Shown here: in pieces, positions 19,115 through 27,532 of the stretch | Position numbering within the stretch: position 1 is the stretch's first letter | Layout: the number at the start of each line of letters is the position of its first letter | Assembly: GCF_900110775.1 (NCBI RefSeq) | Contig: NZ_FOEP01000001.1 | Location: 248,001 to 312,000 of the forward strand | Direction: 5' to 3' | Length of the DNA: 64,000 nt | From: Thalassovita taeanensis | Lineage (GTDB): Bacteria > Pseudomonadota > Alphaproteobacteria > Rhodobacterales > Rhodobacteraceae | Made by a program: the position numbers and the translations under genes | The notes under the pieces: generated by a model | What the model was told of the DNA's origin: nothing | Seen by the model: the letters and a program-made list of their open reading frames with translations, nothing else | Database searches by the model: none

Positions 19115-19349
19115 AATTTCCCTCATTGAAATCGAAAAATCCAGTCGCTGCGACGAATGTCGAACCACGTTACAGGTGTCTGCGGTCGCATTGCCCCGCA
19201 GTTCCGTACACCTTCCGTTGAAGTAAATTGCGTTCCTGCAACTTAAATCTTGATCTGGCTGCACAGCTTTGACACACGCCCATTGACATCCATGTCAGGG
19301 CGACCGAATTGATCGCCTTTCCATTTGACTGAACCATTGGAATGCGCCC
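19115..19349. promoter_or_regulatory. leader region between tRNA-Arg and MYG1, with palindrome
   Basis: No gene seen. A perfect palindrome, TGACAT-CC-ATGTCA, lies at 19284-19297, about 53 bases before the MYG1 start, and contains a TTGACA-like promoter element. I found no second copy of the tRNA 3-prime end nearby. Confidence 0.35.
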
Positions 19350-20267
19350 ATGACCATCACCCATCTTGTCACCCATTCTGGCGGCTTTCATGCGGACGAG
19401 TTGTTGTCTTCTGCCGTGCTCATGCGCCTGTTTCCGCAGGCGAAGCTGCTGCGCAGTCGGGACCGGCAATGGATCACGCCAGCTGCTGACAAGATCATTT
19501 ACGATGTGGGGGGCGCATATGACGTCGCGGCGCAGATATTTGACCATCACCAACGTCCCGGCCCGCTGCGCGAGGATGGCCAGCCGTACAGCTCGTTCGG
19601 TCTGATCTGGGCGCAGTATGGGCGGGCGTATCTGACGGCGATGGGCGTGCCTGAGGACGACGCCGAGGCCATCCATACCAAGTTCGACACCAAATTTGTG
19701 CTGCCGATTGACCTGCTGGACAATGGCGCAATGGACCCGTCTGTCGCGGGGCCACTGTCGATCCTAACGCTGCCCGCGCTTTTGGGAAGCCTGAAGCCGG
19801 TATTCGACGACGCGTCGCCAACGGCCGACGATGATGCGTTCTTTGCAGCCTTGCCCATTGCGCAAAGCTTTGTCGAAGCTCAAATCCACAATCTCGCAGC
19901 GAAAGCGCGGGCGCAAAGCATCGTGCTCGCGGCAATCGCCAAAGCGGGCACATCGCCCATACTCGAGCTTCCGATGGGCATGCCGTACCGTTCGGCGCTT
20001 GATCAGGCAGAGGCAGACCACATCCTGTTCGTGATCCATCCGCGCGGCGACGACTGGTCGCTCAACGGCATCAAGCTTTCAAGTGACACCTTCGACCAAC
20101 GCGCCGATCTGCCAGCCGCTTGGGCTGGGCTGACGGATACCGCGCTGGAAGATGTGGTTGGTGTCAAGGGCGCCAAATTTTGCCACAACGCGCGCTTCAT
20201 CGCTGTTGCCAGCACACGCGAGGTGATCTTGAAAATGGCTGAAATCGCGGTACAAGACGTTCAATAG
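19350..20267 (+). CDS. MYG1 family protein (UPF0160)
   Basis: The 305-aa product matches the MYG1 family, predicted metal-dependent phosphoesterases related to the DHH superfamily; the eukaryotic member is an RNA exonuclease. Family signatures are THSGGFHADELLSSA near the N-terminus, IIYDVGG followed by FDHHQ (metal-binding Asp-His-His), and KFCHNARFIA near the C-terminus. It stands alone after the tRNA, where codon use starts to drift from the suf genes. Substrate in bacteria is not established. Confidence 0.9.
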   Translation: MTITHLVTHSGGFHADELLSSAVLMRLFPQAKLLRSRDRQWITPAADKIIYDVGGAYDVAAQIFDHHQRPGPLREDGQPYSSFGLIWAQYGRAYLTAMGVPEDDAEAIHTKFDTKFVLPIDLLDNGAMDPSVAGPLSILTLPALLGSLKPVFDDASPTADDDAFFAALPIAQSFVEAQIHNLAAKARAQSIVLAAIAKAGTSPILELPMGMPYRSALDQAEADHILFVIHPRGDDWSLNGIKLSSDTFDQRADLPAAWAGLTDTALEDVVGVKGAKFCHNARFIAVASTREVILKMAEIAVQDVQ

Positions 20268-20493
20268 CAGCACGAAATGCGTGTTCTCTGGCCGATGTCC
20301 CATGGGGCCGACCAAGGTGCTGTCCGCCAAAGTTTGAAAATACCCGTTTACAGCGCCCTGCGCCTGTTTCGCAGGCATCTGTGGTGGCTTGCCCCCTCAG
20401 CCGACGGGATGAAGGCGAAGCCTTGATAGATGGGTTTGACAGAAGGCTGAGATGCAGAGAAACTTTAGCTATTTCGCGCAAGGAGTTTCAAAA

Positions 20494-20853
20494 ATGATTA
20501 CCCCATTTGACGTTTGGGCGCCAATGTTTCGCGCGCCCTTTTCAGGCGACGTGACACAGGAAATCGTGCCGCGCCTGTTTTCCCCCGACATTCAGGGTAT
20601 TCCTGAAATCGAGCACAAAGTGCAAACCGAGGTTGCCAGCTATGGCAAGCAACTCGGCAAGGTCCTGGAAGCATTGCAAACCCTCGCTGCCGCCACCGAA
20701 ACGCCGCTGCCAGAGATCCAGGCACTGGTTACCGGGATCGAGGCGGTAAAGGAAAAAAGCCGGGCTGCCATCCGCGCAGACGCAAAGGCCGCGTTGGAAC
20801 GGCTGCGCGCCATCGACGAGGACGGTTGGCGCGAAGTTGTAGGCGCCCCCTGA
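20494..20853 (+). CDS. small helical protein, possibly phasin-like
   Basis: A 119-aa protein starting MITPFDVWAPMFRAPFSGDV, with AAGGAG placed for the ATG at 20494. The middle and C-terminal parts are amphipathic helix rich in Ala, Glu and Lys (KVQTEVASYGKQLGKVLEAL), as in phasins and other granule- or envelope-associated helical proteins. No cysteine, signal peptide or membrane span. I cannot assign a family firmly. About 225 bases without a gene lie on each side; I see nothing defined in them. Confidence 0.6.
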   Translation: MITPFDVWAPMFRAPFSGDVTQEIVPRLFSPDIQGIPEIEHKVQTEVASYGKQLGKVLEALQTLAAATETPLPEIQALVTGIEAVKEKSRAAIRADAKAALERLRAIDEDGWREVVGAP

Positions 20854-21079
20854 CAGCTTTGGAATTTGCGTCTAAATGCGCGTGTTTAAGCAGCCGACCC
20901 TAGCCGCCCAGTCTGTCGCTGCGACGCAGCTTTTACAATCGGCGCAGCATTGTGAAGTGCTCGAGGTCGGCTGTGCGGACAAAGCACCATTTCGCTGCCG
21001 CTGCGCCAATGTCTGCAAAAGAAGAATAGACGCCTGATTTCCGGCGGCATGTCACTGGCCCAACTGCTAAGGTTCAGGC

Positions 21080-22153
21080 ATGTTATTTGACCTTCCAGAT
21101 CACGACACGCTCTATCAAGCGCTTCTAGACCGCAACGCGGCCTATGACGGGCATGCCTATGTTGGCGTTTCGACAACCGGTGTTTTCTGTCGGCTGACCT
21201 GTCCTGCGCGCAAGCCCAAGACGGAGAACTGCACATTCTACGCATCAGTTGGTGAGTGCATAGAGGCAGGTTTTCGCGCGTGCAAACGCTGCCATCCGCT
21301 GCAACCAATGGCGTCCGCCGACCCTGCGATTGCCGCGCTTTTGGCGGCACTGGATGAGCGTCCAGAGTATCGCTGGTCCGAGGGTGACATTCGCAGTATG
21401 GGCTTTGACATTTCGACGGTGAGGCGAAGTTTCAAACGGCAATTCGGGGTGACGTTTCTTGAGATGGCAAGACAACGCCGACTTCGCGATGGTTTCGAGA
21501 CAATGTCGAATGGGGGCAAGGTGATTGATGCTCAGTTGGACGCGGGATTTGAGTCTGCCAGTGCGTTCCGGGTTGCATTTGCAAAGCTCCTAGGGCGAGC
21601 GCCGGGTAAGCTGGACAGTACACCTATCCTTTTTGCTGACTGGGTTGAAACGTCGCTTGGACCCATGATCACAGTTTGCAGCAAGTCTCAGATGCATCTT
21701 CTGGAATTTGTGGATCGTAAGGCCCTGAAAACTGAGCTTGGCAAGCTGGATGAACTTGCCAAAGGCAAGATCGGGATCGGGAAGACACAACCGGGCGCGC
21801 AAATCAGTAGCGAGCTAGACGCGTTTTTTGATGGAACATCAGCCAATTTCTCCACACCGTTGGCTTATGGTGGATCAGCCTTTGCGCAAAGCGTTTGGGA
21901 TGAACTGCGATTAATCCCGCCGGGACAGTCACGTAGTTACTCGGAAATCGCAAAACGCATAGGGCGCCCGTCAGCCACACGTGCGGTCGCGCGCGCTAAT
22001 GGAGCCAATCAAATCGCGCTCGTTGTCCCGTGTCATAGGGTTATCGGCGCGGACGGATCGCTGACGGGATATGGCGGTGGTCTTTGGCGAAAGCAGAAGC
22101 TCCTCGAAATCGAGAAGCACTACCGGAAAACGTCAAAGGAAAATGCAGAATGA
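21080..22153 (+). CDS. ada: Ada: methylphosphotriester sensor and O6-alkylguanine-DNA methyltransferase
   Basis: Adaptive-response protein of 357 aa that repairs methylation damage and activates its own regulon. The N-terminal zinc domain has the methyl-acceptor C37 in GVFCRLTC with partner cysteines in RACKRCHP. An AraC-type helix-turn-helix is in the middle (about 95-180), and the C-terminal methyltransferase has C318 in VPCHRVIG. All functional cysteines are intact. It ends in a four-base overlap (ATGA) with the next gene. The local base composition looks less G+C rich than the flanks. Confidence 0.95.
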   Translation: MLFDLPDHDTLYQALLDRNAAYDGHAYVGVSTTGVFCRLTCPARKPKTENCTFYASVGECIEAGFRACKRCHPLQPMASADPAIAALLAALDERPEYRWSEGDIRSMGFDISTVRRSFKRQFGVTFLEMARQRRLRDGFETMSNGGKVIDAQLDAGFESASAFRVAFAKLLGRAPGKLDSTPILFADWVETSLGPMITVCSKSQMHLLEFVDRKALKTELGKLDELAKGKIGIGKTQPGAQISSELDAFFDGTSANFSTPLAYGGSAFAQSVWDELRLIPPGQSRSYSEIAKRIGRPSATRAVARANGANQIALVVPCHRVIGADGSLTGYGGGLWRKQKLLEIEKHYRKTSKENAE

Positions 22154-22911
22154 CAGATCAAAAAATCAAGGCAGAGCAGTTCAGGGCGCTTCATGTAAAA
22201 GGCAATCCGCTTGTCCTCTACAACATCTGGGACGCCGGTGGCGCAAAAGCTTTGGCCGAAGCTGGTGCTAAGGCAACTGCAACCGGAAGCTGGTCGATGG
22301 CGGCAGCGCATGGTTATGAAGATGGCGAAGCCATCCCGCTCGATTTGGTCATTCAAGTGGTTGAGCGCATCACGTCGGCAGTTGAATTGCCTCTCACCGT
22401 GGATTTTGAAGGCGGATACGCTGCCGCGCCCGAACAGGTTGCGCAGAACGTGCGCCGGATCATTAAGGCTGGCGCAATTGGTATCAACTTCGAAGACAGG
22501 ATTGTGCAGGGGGAAGGTCTCTATCTTGTCGAAGATCAGGTCGATCGGATCAAAGCAGTACGTCAGGTGGCAAACCAGGAAGGGATCGATCTATTCATCA
22601 ACGCGCGGACGGATGTATTTCTTGGGAGCGATCCATCAACCCACAATGCGCGGATCGGCGAAGCCATCGAACGCGAAGCCGCCTACAAAGCTGCTGGCGC
22701 AGACGGATTCTTTATTCCAGGGCTGGCCGATCACTCGCTGATTCACAAAATTGTGGACGCTCTTAGCCTGCCCGTGAACGTAATGATGATGGGTGACCTG
22801 ACGTCCGTCCGTGCTGTCGCTGATATTGGCGTGTCACGGGCCAGCTATGGGCCGGGCCCGTACTTCACCGCGATGTCTGACCTTAAGGAACATTTCGGCT
22901 CTCTAGAATAG
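22150..22911 (+). CDS. isocitrate lyase/PEP mutase superfamily protein
   Basis: A 253-aa TIM-barrel protein: YNIWDAGGAKALAEAGAKAT at the start of the barrel, the metal-binding VDFEGGY, GINFEDR and FINARTDVF. This is the PEP phosphonomutase/2-methylisocitrate-lyase-like group. The lyase KKCGH-type loop is absent, so it is not a true isocitrate lyase; the reaction is not readable. It is coupled to ada by a four-base overlap, so the two are made together. Confidence 0.85.
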   Translation: MTDQKIKAEQFRALHVKGNPLVLYNIWDAGGAKALAEAGAKATATGSWSMAAAHGYEDGEAIPLDLVIQVVERITSAVELPLTVDFEGGYAAAPEQVAQNVRRIIKAGAIGINFEDRIVQGEGLYLVEDQVDRIKAVRQVANQEGIDLFINARTDVFLGSDPSTHNARIGEAIEREAAYKAAGADGFFIPGLADHSLIHKIVDALSLPVNVMMMGDLTSVRAVADIGVSRASYGPGPYFTAMSDLKEHFGSLE

Positions 22912-23082
22912 GAAGCTTCTGCTCCAGCCATGCTGTGCATAGGCCGTGGTTGGAGCATATCACAGAAGCGGTCATTCATGCGCCGCGCAGCATCGGTCGT
23001 TCTGGGCTCGGACCGGACATTCGCCGCGTTGTGTTGATATGTCCTGAATGCAGACCTTTCCGCCGTTCGCTGCCCGGCAATC

Positions 23083-23433
23083 TCAGCCCCCGTCATGACG
23101 CTGCAGGGAATCTGCGGGGGCTTCATCGCGGTCATTCATTCCGTAACCTCGGATCACATGCGCCACGCGCAGGCGATAGTCGGCGAATACGCCGCCCCGC
23201 CCATGGGCTTGCGCGGACCTGTGCTTTTCAATGTTACGCCACCGCAGAACCGCGTCCTCATCCTCAAAAAACGACAGCGACAGAAGCTTGCGCGGGTCCG
23301 ACAGGCTTTGGAAGCGTTCGACGGAAATGAACCCCTCAACCTGTTCCAGAATCGGGCGCAAACCGGCCGCGATATCAAGATATTGATCGATCCGGCCTTC
23401 TTGCGGCTCAACTTCGAATATGACGGCGATCAT
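23083..23433 (-). CDS. antibiotic biosynthesis monooxygenase (ABM) family protein
   Basis: A 116-aa dimeric ferredoxin-fold protein: MIAVIFEVEPQEGRIDQYLD, then GFISVERFQSLSDPRKLLSLSFFEDEDAV-type strands. ABM proteins are small cofactor-free monooxygenases or heme-degrading or quinone-handling enzymes; the substrate is unknown. Its ATG overlaps the NIPSNAP stop by four bases. The 170 bases between it and the PEP-mutase-like gene hold no recognisable gene. Confidence 0.82.
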   Translation of the reverse strand: MIAVIFEVEPQEGRIDQYLDIAAGLRPILEQVEGFISVERFQSLSDPRKLLSLSFFEDEDAVLRWRNIEKHRSAQAHGRGGVFADYRLRVAHVIRGYGMNDRDEAPADSLQRHDGG

Positions 23434-23753
23434 TCTGGTCCTCCATGCGGTGCAGAGGCCAGTTTCAGAAAGGTACGGTCTTCGCGCAACAGAAATTTCT
23501 CTGCCTGTGCAAATTCATAGTTCTCGCGCCCCAAAGGGTCGACCGCCAGCCGGGCGCGATAGGCTTCGTATTCGGCAAGGCTTTCGACGTTGTAGATCCC
23601 ATAGGCCAGCGTGCTGGACCCCTCGTGCGGGGCGAAATAGCCGACAAGATCGGCACCACACCGCGGGATGGCTTGCCCCCAGTTGCGCGCATATTGAACA
23701 AACTTGTCTTTCTTCGTCGGGTCGATCTCGTAGCGGATTACGCAGGTCAGCAT
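23430..23753 (-). CDS. NIPSNAP family protein
   Basis: A 107-aa ferredoxin-fold protein starting MLTCVIRYEIDPTKKDKFVQ, with the family-typical GYFAPHEGSSTLAYGIYNVES. NIPSNAP proteins are structurally related to ABM proteins and their bacterial role is undefined. I chose the ATG at 23753; the frame is open upstream but runs over the divergent regulator. First gene of a two-gene operon with the ABM gene, divergent from the ArsR regulator with a 72-base shared promoter region. Confidence 0.82.
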   Translation of the reverse strand: MLTCVIRYEIDPTKKDKFVQYARNWGQAIPRCGADLVGYFAPHEGSSTLAYGIYNVESLAEYEAYRARLAVDPLGRENYEFAQAEKFLLREDRTFLKLASAPHGGPE

Positions 23754-23825
23754 CGGGTATCCTTTCTGTTGATGCGACAGACCTAGCCGATTGCGCCATG
23801 CCCATGCTTCGATTAAGGTCGAACT

Positions 23826-24509
23826 ATGAAAGAAGGTCCCGATATCGCCCATATCGCCAGCCTGATCGGTGATCCGGCGCGCGCGAACATGCTGACCGCC
23901 CTGATGGCGGGCAAGGCGCTGACCCCAAGTGAACTTGCCCTTGAAGCGGGGATCACCGTGCAAACGGTCAGCTCTCATCTGGGAAAGCTGGAACACGGCG
24001 GGCTGCTGCGCCTGCGCAAACAGGGGCGGCACAAATATGTCTCGCTGGCAAACGACGACGTCGCGCATGTGCTTGAGGCGTTGATGGGGCTGGCGGCAGG
24101 CATGGGCCATCTGCGGACCCGCACCGGGCCCAAAAACGCGGCCCTGCGACAGGCGCGGGTTTGCTACAACCACCTTGCCGGCGACAAGGCCACACGCCTG
24201 TTCGACAGCATGATGGAGCGGGGCTTTCTCTCGCTGTCTGACGAGAGCCTGACCCTGACCCCGGCGGGCACACGCTTCGTCCAGGATTTCGGGATTGACC
24301 TCGCGGCGCTGGAGGCAAAACGCACCCCAGTGTGTCGCGAATGCCTTGACTGGAGCGAGCGGCGTTCGCATCTCGCCGGAAGTCTTGGCCGCGCGATGCT
24401 GCACCGGATCGAAGAGTTGGGCTGGGCCACGCGCGATCCCAAAACCCGTGTCGTGGGCTTCACACCGCGCGGTGCGGTGGGGCTCGAAGATCTGATTTCG
24501 CGCCGCTAA
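23826..24509 (+). CDS. ArsR-family transcriptional regulator
   Basis: A 227-aa protein with an N-terminal winged helix (residues about 10-85: SLIGDPARANMLTALMAGKA, LALEAGITVQTVSSHLGKLE, GRHKYVSLA) and a C-terminal half with paired cysteines in PVCRECLDW. The longer ArsR type with a C-terminal extension often senses organic or redox ligands. Its divergence from the NIPSNAP/ABM pair suggests it controls them. Confidence 0.85.
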   Translation: MKEGPDIAHIASLIGDPARANMLTALMAGKALTPSELALEAGITVQTVSSHLGKLEHGGLLRLRKQGRHKYVSLANDDVAHVLEALMGLAAGMGHLRTRTGPKNAALRQARVCYNHLAGDKATRLFDSMMERGFLSLSDESLTLTPAGTRFVQDFGIDLAALEAKRTPVCRECLDWSERRSHLAGSLGRAMLHRIEELGWATRDPKTRVVGFTPRGAVGLEDLISRR

Positions 24510-24583
24510 ACCAAAAGAACACGGGCGACTGATTTCAGGCGCCGCATGGGCGAACGCACCGCCGCGATTTTCGGGCCGCTCGG

Positions 24584-25249
24584 TTATCCGCGCACTTGAT
24601 ACAGATCGGGCAGGAACACCTGTTTCACCAGCGCCTGAACCACGCTCAGATCCAGCGGCTCGTCACGCCACCCCAACACAAGCGTTGAAAAGTTCCGCTG
24701 ACTGCGCAGGCTGAAGATCAGCAAAATAAGCGCCCCGATCCGGGTGCGGGTTTCCCCTGGGCTGTCGTGGCTCGGCCCGGCCTGCTTCAGGACATCCGAA
24801 AGCGCCACGATCAGCGGCGTCATCACCCGGCCATAGATCCGACCGAAGCTTTCATCGTTTTCCATCTCGCAGCGTGAAAAGAACTGCAACCACTTGGCAG
24901 GGGCAATATCCGACAACACCAAAGATATCACCGCATCCAACGCCTGTTCCACACGGCGCGCCGGGGCAGGGCCCGTGGGGTCGGTCAGGTTCTCAAGAAC
25001 CGGTTGGGTCATCTCTTGCAGGTGTGCGGCAATGGCGTCGGCGGCGGCAAGATACAGCTCGGCCTTGCCGCCGAAATGATAGGAAACCGCAGCCAACCCG
25101 GCGCCACTGTTGCGGGCTATGTCACGCAGGCTTGCGCCTTCGAACCCCTGCGCGCCAAATGCGTCGATCGCAGCCTCCACCAGCGCAGCACGCTTGGCTT
25201 CGCTGCGGGCTTGCTGTTTATTGGCTTTGCAGGGCGATCCGATTTTCAT
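24584..25249 (-). CDS. TetR/AcrR-family repressor of the RND operon
   Basis: A 221-aa repressor. The helix-turn-helix is at about 20-65 (ALVEAAIDAFGAQGFEGASL, IARNSGAGLAAVSYHFGGKA). The C-terminal half resembles the TetR_C_7/DUF1956-type ligand domain of CecR-like regulators. I start it at ATG 25249 (MKIGSPCKANKQQARSEAKR), since the open frame upstream runs through the operator. Divergent from the efflux operon, with a perfect palindrome between. Confidence 0.87.
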   Translation of the reverse strand: MKIGSPCKANKQQARSEAKRAALVEAAIDAFGAQGFEGASLRDIARNSGAGLAAVSYHFGGKAELYLAAADAIAAHLQEMTQPVLENLTDPTGPAPARRVEQALDAVISLVLSDIAPAKWLQFFSRCEMENDESFGRIYGRVMTPLIVALSDVLKQAGPSHDSPGETRTRIGALILLIFSLRSQRNFSTLVLGWRDEPLDLSVVQALVKQVFLPDLYQVRG

Positions 25250-25289
25250 GTCACTATTTTGCGTCAGCGCGCGACGGAATGCAAGCTTC

Positions 25290-25305
25290 TGGAACGGGCG
25301 TTCCA
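25290..25305. promoter_or_regulatory. probable TetR operator
   Basis: TGGAACG-GG-CGTTCCA is a perfect 7+2+7 inverted repeat in the 163-base divergent region, 41 bases from the tetR start and 107 bases from the first adaptor gene. The adjacent AT-rich TATTATA could be a promoter -10. Confidence 0.6.
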
Positions 25306-25412
25306 TATTATATTGACCCCCGCTGCGAAATCCTGCTAGGGCAGGCCAGAATATGGCACTCGGCCCGCAACGGCACGAGTGAAGTAGCAAATACAACCGG
25401 AGGCTTACGCCC

Positions 25413-26471
25413 ATGAGGTTTCACACCAAAATGCTGACATTGACCGCGCTACTGGCGATGTCCGGTGCGGGCTATGCCAGCGATGCGTTGCCGATCACTG
25501 TGGTCACCGCACGCCATTCCCCCGCATTGATGGAGGTCGTCCTGACCGGCGTGACCGAACCGCGCGACAGCGCGGGCCTTGCATTCCGCGACGGCGGGCG
25601 GCTGTTGTCAATCGAGGTGGACGTTGGCGATATGGTCACGACCGGTCAGGAACTGGGCCGCGTTGATGCCACACAAGCGCTGGAACGCCTGCGCGAGGCC
25701 GAGGCCAGCCGCGCCGCCATCACCGCGCAAGCCGAACGGACGCAAAAGGAATATGAACGTCAGGGCGCGATGTTTGATCGCGGCGTGACCACGCGTGCGG
25801 CTTTGGATGCCGCGCGCGAAGAGTATAAAACAGCGCAATCCTCGTTGGACCAGGTCACCGCTCAGGTCGAACAGGCGCAGACGTATCTGGATGAAACCGT
25901 GCTGCGCGCGCCGTTTGACGGCACCGTGACCGACCGCAACGCCGATCCGGGGCAGATTGTGAACGCCTCGACACCGGTGATCACGATTGCCGCCGACGGG
26001 GGGGTGGATGCGGTGTTTTCGTTCCCCGACACCTTCCTGTCAGAGCCGCCGGAAAACAACGAACTTATTCTGACGCTGTTGGATCAGCCCGACGTTCAGA
26101 TGATTGGCCGACTGCGCGAAGTCTCTCCGATTCTGGATCCACAAAGCGGCAGCGTCACCGTGCGCGTCGGGATCGAAACCGAAGGCCGCGCGGTCCCCTT
26201 GGGTGCGCCGATCAAAGGCGTGGCACAGTATGGCGCGGGCGACGCGTTCGAGCTGCCCTGGAGCGTGCTGACCGCAACGGTCGAAGGGCCGGCCGTCTGG
26301 GTCATGGACCCACAGGCCAAAACCGTGTCGCTGCGCCCTGTAATGGTTGAAAGCTATCTGTCTGGGCGGGTGCTGCTCAGCGAGGGCCTCAACGAAGGCG
26401 AACTGGTGGTGGCCCGCGGGTCGCACCAACTTTACCCCGGTCGCAACGTCATCCCGACAGGAGAGCACTGA
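25413..26471 (+). CDS. RND efflux periplasmic adaptor, first of two
   Basis: A 352-aa HlyD/AcrA-type membrane-fusion protein. A signal peptide covers about residues 1-22. It then has a lipoyl half (LLSIEVDVGDMVTTGQELGR), a short coiled-coil hairpin (about 90-145), the second lipoyl half (VLRAPFDGTVTDRNADPGQI) and beta-barrel domains. It links the inner-membrane pump to an outer-membrane channel, which is not encoded here. Its stop overlaps the start of the second adaptor (TGATG). Confidence 0.92.
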   Translation: MRFHTKMLTLTALLAMSGAGYASDALPITVVTARHSPALMEVVLTGVTEPRDSAGLAFRDGGRLLSIEVDVGDMVTTGQELGRVDATQALERLREAEASRAAITAQAERTQKEYERQGAMFDRGVTTRAALDAAREEYKTAQSSLDQVTAQVEQAQTYLDETVLRAPFDGTVTDRNADPGQIVNASTPVITIAADGGVDAVFSFPDTFLSEPPENNELILTLLDQPDVQMIGRLREVSPILDPQSGSVTVRVGIETEGRAVPLGAPIKGVAQYGAGDAFELPWSVLTATVEGPAVWVMDPQAKTVSLRPVMVESYLSGRVLLSEGLNEGELVVARGSHQLYPGRNVIPTGEH

Positions 26472-27532
26472 TGCGCAAATTGGTTGTATTGCTGGCACTT
26501 GCCGTCTTGGCAGGCTGCAAGGAAGAAGAGGCGCACGTCGAATTCGTGCCGCGCCCGGTGGTGTCCGAGATTATTCAGGCCAACCCGATTGAGGCGCGCG
26601 AATTCACTGGCACCGTTGCTGCAGTCTTTGAAACCGATCTGGGGTTTCAGGCTGCGGGCCGGATGATCCGGCGCCCGGTTTCGGTCGGTGATGTGGTCAC
26701 GCGCGGCACGGTTCTGGCTGAACTGGACCCTGCGGATCTTGAAAACACCCGGCGGGCGGCGCTCGCAGGTGTCACTGCCGCCGAAGTGAGGCTGGAAACG
26801 GCACAGCGCACCGCCGAACGCGTGCGCGAACTGGCCGCGCGCGGCATCGCCTCGGTCTCCAAGCAAGAATTGGCCGAACAGGCGCTGTCTGCGGCCAAGG
26901 CCGAACAGGACCGCTCTCAGGCCGTGCTGCTGAAAGCCGAAGACGCCCGCAGCTTTGCCACCCTCGTCGCGCCGGTCAACGGCGTGGTGACGCAGGCTTT
27001 TGCCGAAGCGGGCACCGTCGTGTCCAGCGGTCAGGCCGTCGTGCGGCTTGCGGGCACGGCCCGGCGCGAGGCGGTGATCGACCTGCCCGAAAGCGCGATC
27101 GAGGCGTTGGGGCGCAACGCGGCCTTCGACATCCGCCTGCGCTCGTCGCCGACCATCCGCACCTCGGGCCGCGTGTCCGAGATCGAGCCGGTCGCCGACA
27201 CCGCCACACGTACCCGGCGGGTGCATCTGGAACTGGCCGACCAACCCGAGGCAATGCGGTTGGGCGCGCTGGTGCTGGTGCGACTGACAGGGGGCGGCGA
27301 ACAGATCGTGTCAATGCCGACCACGGCGCTGATCGGCTCGGGGCAGCCGCCGCGCGTCTGGCGCGTCAGCCGCCCTGACGGCCAAGTCAGCGCTGTGCCG
27401 ATCACGGTGGCACCGTTGGACGATGGCCTCCTGCGGGTCCTGAGCGGGGTCACCCCCGGCGATGAAATAGTAATCAAGGGCGTGAATTCGCTGAAAGACG
27501 GCCAGATGGTCGGGGAACGGGTGCAGGAATGA
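26471..27532 (+). CDS. RND efflux periplasmic adaptor lipoprotein, second of two
   Basis: A 353-aa adaptor starting with a lipoprotein signal, LALAVLAGC, with the lipidated cysteine at residue 16. It has the same lipoyl/coiled-coil/beta-barrel plan as the first adaptor (PVSVGDVVTRGTVLAELDPA; ATLVAPVNGVVTQAFAEAGT) but differs widely in sequence. The pair may form a mixed adaptor ring. It overlaps the permease start by four bases. Confidence 0.92.
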   Translation: MRKLVVLLALAVLAGCKEEEAHVEFVPRPVVSEIIQANPIEAREFTGTVAAVFETDLGFQAAGRMIRRPVSVGDVVTRGTVLAELDPADLENTRRAALAGVTAAEVRLETAQRTAERVRELAARGIASVSKQELAEQALSAAKAEQDRSQAVLLKAEDARSFATLVAPVNGVVTQAFAEAGTVVSSGQAVVRLAGTARREAVIDLPESAIEALGRNAAFDIRLRSSPTIRTSGRVSEIEPVADTATRTRRVHLELADQPEAMRLGALVLVRLTGGGEQIVSMPTTALIGSGQPPRVWRVSRPDGQVSAVPITVAPLDDGLLRVLSGVTPGDEIVIKGVNSLKDGQMVGERVQE

